DNA from: Candidatus Dormiibacterota bacterium
GTDB lineage: Bacteria > Chloroflexota > Dormibacteria > Aeolococcales > Aeolococcaceae
Reading direction: 5' to 3'
Length of the DNA: 7,770 bases
Assembly: GCA_003135255.1 (NCBI GenBank)
Contig: PLAX01000154.1
Span: 1 to 7,770 of the forward strand
Under the pieces are notes generated by a model that searched no databases, was not told where the DNA came from, and worked only from the letters and a program-made list of their open reading frames with translations. The position numbers were made by a program, and so were the translations under genes. Positions 6,336-7,770 of the stretch are shown in pieces; the stretch's first letter is position 1, and every line of letters starts with the position of its first letter.

Positions 6336-6703
6336 GCAAGCCGGTCTGTAAGCCGGATTCTGTCCCCACCCGCGGTGGGGGACGGCCATCCATCTTGGAT
6401 GCCGGTTGCCCGGCACCTCGTGCGGTCTGACCCGGGACGTGGGACGAGCAGCCCCTGGACGCCGAGGCGTCCGCCCCTGTTCGACCTTGCTCCGGGCGGG
6501 GTTTACCTGGCCGGCCGGTCACCCGGCCGCCGGTGGGCTCTTACCCCACCATTTCACCGTTGCCGCGACCGTTGCCGCGGCTGTGTCCTTTCTGTGGCAC
6601 TCTCCTTCGGGTCGCCCCGACTGGACGTTATCCAGCGCCCTGCTCTGTGGAGTCCGGACTTTCCTCAGGCGGCGAACCACCCGCGGCCGTCCGACCGGCT
6701 TGC
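6336..6703 (-). ncRNA. rnpB: RNase P RNA, bacterial class A
   Basis: This is the catalytic RNA that removes 5' leaders from pre-tRNAs, about 368 nt and in the normal size range. On the minus strand the universally conserved 5' block GAGGAAAGUCCGGACUCC is complementary to 6649-6666. The 3' block ACAGAAUCCGGCUUACAG is at 6346-6363; together these form P4 and its neighbours. The ends pair as P1: GCAAGCCGGUC (6703-6693) with GACCGGCUUGC (6346-6336), 11 bp, which fixes both termini. Other conserved pieces are GGUAAACCCC...CCCGGAGCAAGGU (J11/12 region, around 6485-6510), GGGUAAGAGCCCACC (P10/P11) and CCCGGGUCAGACC (P15 loop, which binds tRNA CCA). The AUCCAAGAUGGAUGGCCG segment resembles actinobacterial versions. 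A 12-bp tandem duplication lies in the P9 region. The gene is divergent from mraZ. Exact ends are good to a few bases. Confidence 0.96.
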
Positions 6704-6709
6704 CGCTCG

Positions 6710-6715
6710 AGTGTA
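6710..6715 (-). promoter_or_regulatory. Candidate -10 box of rnpB
   Basis: Read on the minus strand, 6715-6710 is TACACT (TANNNT form), ending 6 bases before the predicted first nucleotide of RNase P RNA at 6703, the correct distance for a -10 box. No recognisable -35 hexamer lies at the right spacing; that stretch is nearly pure G and C. Confidence 0.4.
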
Positions 6716-6747
6716 CCTCCGGGGTGCCGGGCCCGCCGGGGCGGGGG

Positions 6748-6795
6748 CATCCGTTCCGATTGACGGCCGTACATCCGTTCTGATTGACGCATTGG
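6748..6795 (+). repeat. 24-bp tandem repeat between rnpB and mraZ
   Basis: CATCCGTTCCGATTGACG (6748-6765) recurs as CATCCGTTCTGATTGACG (6772-6789), with 17 of 18 positions identical and a period of 24 bp. Each copy ends in TTGACG. The second supplies the -35 box of the likely mraZ promoter; the first has no -10 box at a workable distance. The repeat sits midway between divergent genes and could be a protein-binding site acting on either or both, or a simple duplication. Confidence 0.75.
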
Positions 6796-6812
6796 CCCAG
6801 CCGGAGTAGTCT
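6784..6812 (+). promoter_or_regulatory. Sigma70-type promoter of the mraZ (dcw) operon
   Basis: TTGACG at 6784-6789 (5 of 6 to consensus) is followed by exactly 17 bases and then TAGTCT at 6807-6812 (TANNNT). Transcription would begin near 6819, giving a leader of almost 100 bases that includes the MraZ boxes before the mraZ ATG. Confidence 0.65.
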
Positions 6813-6824
6813 TCGGCCACTCTG

Positions 6825-6850
6825 GTGGTGAGAAGTGGTGAGAAGTGGTG
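6825..6850 (+). promoter_or_regulatory. MraZ operator: three direct repeats at 10-bp spacing
   Basis: GTGGTG occurs at 6825-6830, 6835-6840 and 6845-6850, each pair separated by the spacer AGAA, giving an exact 10-bp (one helical turn) period. MraZ is known to bind tandem TGGGN-type pentamers separated by 5 bases upstream of its own gene, and many Gram-positive operators have an AAGTGG core. Here the unit is TGGTG-N5, a variant of that theme directly downstream of the predicted -10 box. It is therefore read as the autoregulatory site of the operon; bound protein would obstruct promoter clearance. Confidence 0.78.
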
Positions 6851-6915
6851 AACGTGACCGCAAGGTCCCTGACCCGATCTGGCTCCGGCCGTGCGCCGGC
6901 GCCGGGTGACCTCAC

Positions 6916-7374
6916 ATGCTCCTCGGCCAATTTGACCACGCCGTCGACGCCAAGGGGAGGGTGGCCGTACCCGCCCAGTTCCGGCCGAACCTGGCGCCGG
7001 GCGCCGTGGTCTCGATCGGCCCGGAGGAGCGGCTCGTGATCTGGCCCAGGGCCGCCTGGGAGGCGCACCTGCACAGCCTCACCATCACCGCCGGCACCCC
7101 CGCGGAGCAGCGGAAGTACCTCCGGCGGGTCAATGCCGGCACCCGCGACGTCGAGCTCGACTCCCAGGGCCGCCTCCTGCTCCACCCGTCCCACCGTGAG
7201 TTCGCCGCCATCGGAGAGCGGGCCACCTTCGTGGGCATGGGCGAATACGTCGAGCTCTGCTCCACGGAGCGCTGGGAGGAGGAGACGCGTGAGCTCACTC
7301 CCGAGTTCTTCACCGAGCTGACCGATCGGATCAATCCGATGGGTTTCATCGCCCACGCACCGGCGCCGTCGTGA
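6916..7374 (+). CDS. mraZ: Transcriptional regulator MraZ
   Basis: This is a DNA-binding regulator at the head of the division and cell-wall (dcw) cluster that controls its own operon. The protein has 152 residues, near the family norm of ~145-155, and contains the two SpoVT/AbrB-like half-domains. The first begins MLLGQFDHAVDAKGRVAVP with the DAKGR motif (D11-R15). The second has the ELDSQGRLLLHP sequence, the repeated DxxGR signature. A FVGMGEYVELCSTERWEEE segment matches the conserved C-terminal part (G.G...E.W....W). The family forms ring-shaped octamers or dodecamers. The ATG at 6916 is supported by GGGTGA at 6904-6909, 6 bases upstream, and by the conserved M-F/L-LG start. Its probable operator repeats lie 66-91 bases upstream, and rsmH follows after about 30 bases, the classical order. 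Confidence 0.97.
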   Translation: MLLGQFDHAVDAKGRVAVPAQFRPNLAPGAVVSIGPEERLVIWPRAAWEAHLHSLTITAGTPAEQRKYLRRVNAGTRDVELDSQGRLLLHPSHREFAAIGERATFVGMGEYVELCSTERWEEETRELTPEFFTELTDRINPMGFIAHAPAPS

Positions 7375-7403
7375 GCGGCGCCGATCTGGCCACACCACCC
7401 GCC

Positions 7404-7425
7404 CATGCCGATCGTGGCAGGCATG
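7404..7425 (+). repeat. Inverted repeat spanning both candidate rsmH starts
   Basis: CATGCC (7404-7409) and GGCATG (7420-7425) are perfect reverse complements with a 10-base loop. Each arm contains one of the two in-frame ATG codons that could start rsmH. If formed in the RNA, the 6-bp stem would hide both. Confidence 0.45.
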
Positions 7426-7770
7426 GACAGGTCCACCGATGCCACGCCCGGGGAGCCGCCTGAGGCGAGCCTCCACCGGCCGGTCCTGCTCACACCTCTC
7501 ATACAGAACCTGCAGCCCCACGCCGGCCAGGTGGCCGTCGACGGGACCCTGGGCGGCGGCGGCGTCACCGCCGCCTTCCTGGACAGGGTCGGCGCGACCG
7601 GGCGGGTCCTTGCCATCGACAAGGATCCCACCGCGATCGCCCGAGCCCGCCTGCGCTTCGCCGGGACGGCCGGTGAGCGGCTCATCCTCGCCCAGGGTGA
7701 CTTCGCCGAGCTCGACCACATCGCCGCGGGTCACGGGATCGTCGCCGTCGACTCCCTCTGCCTCGACCTT
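7405..7770 (+). CDS. rsmH: 16S rRNA (cytosine-1402-N4)-methyltransferase, N-terminal part (partial)
   Basis: This enzyme uses S-adenosylmethionine to methylate C1402 in the decoding centre of 16S rRNA. About 122 residues are visible and the frame is still open at the window edge. After a variable leader comes HRPVLLTPLI (family H.PVLL.E). The SAM-binding motif I is V45-DGTLGGGG-V54, followed by the acidic-loop strand VLAIDKDPTAI with D72 and D74, and then LILAQGDFAEL (motif typical of RsmH). Family members usually have GGGGHS/T after motif I; here the histidine is a valine. Two in-frame starts are possible, ATG 7405 and ATG 7423; neither has a good ribosome site, and both lie in a hairpin. 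The upstream in-frame stop is the mraZ TGA at 7372-7374. The order mraZ-rsmH is the conserved beginning of the dcw operon. Confidence 0.94.
   Translation, partial: MPIVAGMDRSTDATPGEPPEASLHRPVLLTPLIQNLQPHAGQVAVDGTLGGGGVTAAFLDRVGATGRVLAIDKDPTAIARARLRFAGTAGERLILAQGDFAELDHIAAGHGIVAVDSLCLDL

Noticed and set aside
6249..6863. Several open frames on both strands within 6249-6863
   Set aside because: They cover the RNase P RNA and its flanks; the RNA identification explains the sequence conservation there.
6628..7734. 368-codon minus-strand open frame across rnpB, mraZ and rsmH
   Set aside because: It runs opposite two conserved genes and through the rnpB 5' region; no recognisable motif.
1..7770. 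CRISPR array, tRNA genes, complete insertion sequence
   Set aside because: No regularly spaced repeat-spacer pattern, no cloverleaf with CCA/T-loop signature, and no transposase with terminal inverted repeats were seen.

Overview
This is a 7.8 kb stretch of a very GC-rich bacterial chromosome with densely packed genes. GTG starts, overlapping stop/start codons, an Actinobacteria-like class A RNase P RNA and a dcw-cluster start with mraZ-rsmH point to an actinobacterium or a neighbouring high-GC Terrabacteria lineage (Dormibacterota or Chloroflexota). The sequence alone does not settle which.

Region 1 (1-1321, + strand) is a housekeeping run: the 3' end of a gene resembling trpD (anthranilate phosphoribosyltransferase), a coiled-coil C4 zinc-ribbon protein, and a type I ribonuclease H. 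The three are chained by ATGA and GTGA stop/start overlaps, so they are probably translationally coupled.

Region 2 (about 1324-5848, + strand) is a two-gene type VII (ESX/WXG100) secretion module. A 96-residue WXG100 protein with a WQG turn and a C-terminal YxxxE signal is followed 45 bases later by a 1347-residue EccC/EssC-type membrane ATPase. That ATPase has an N-terminal FHA-like domain, two membrane segments and three FtsK/SpoIIIE ATPase domains. Only the first ATPase keeps a classical Walker A lysine; domains 2 and 3 carry arginine. No eccB, eccD, eccE or mycP homologue lies in the window, so this is either a minimal system or one whose other parts are elsewhere.

Region 3 (5815-6335) is a small graveyard. 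A minus-strand fragment of a prepilin-peptidase N-terminal domain (two CxxC pairs) abuts a plus-strand fragment holding the last ~48 codons of a tyrosine recombinase, including its likely catalytic tyrosine. Three copies of GTGTCAYG lie just downstream. This looks like the scar of an integrated element or rearrangement beside the 3' end of rnpB.

Region 4 (6311-7770) holds rnpB on the minus strand with its terminator hairpin. Divergent from it is the start of the division/cell-wall cluster: a sigma70-like promoter, three MraZ boxes at 10-bp spacing, mraZ, and the 5' part of rsmH, which runs off the window. The rnpB-mraZ intergenic region also carries an unexplained 24-bp tandem repeat.
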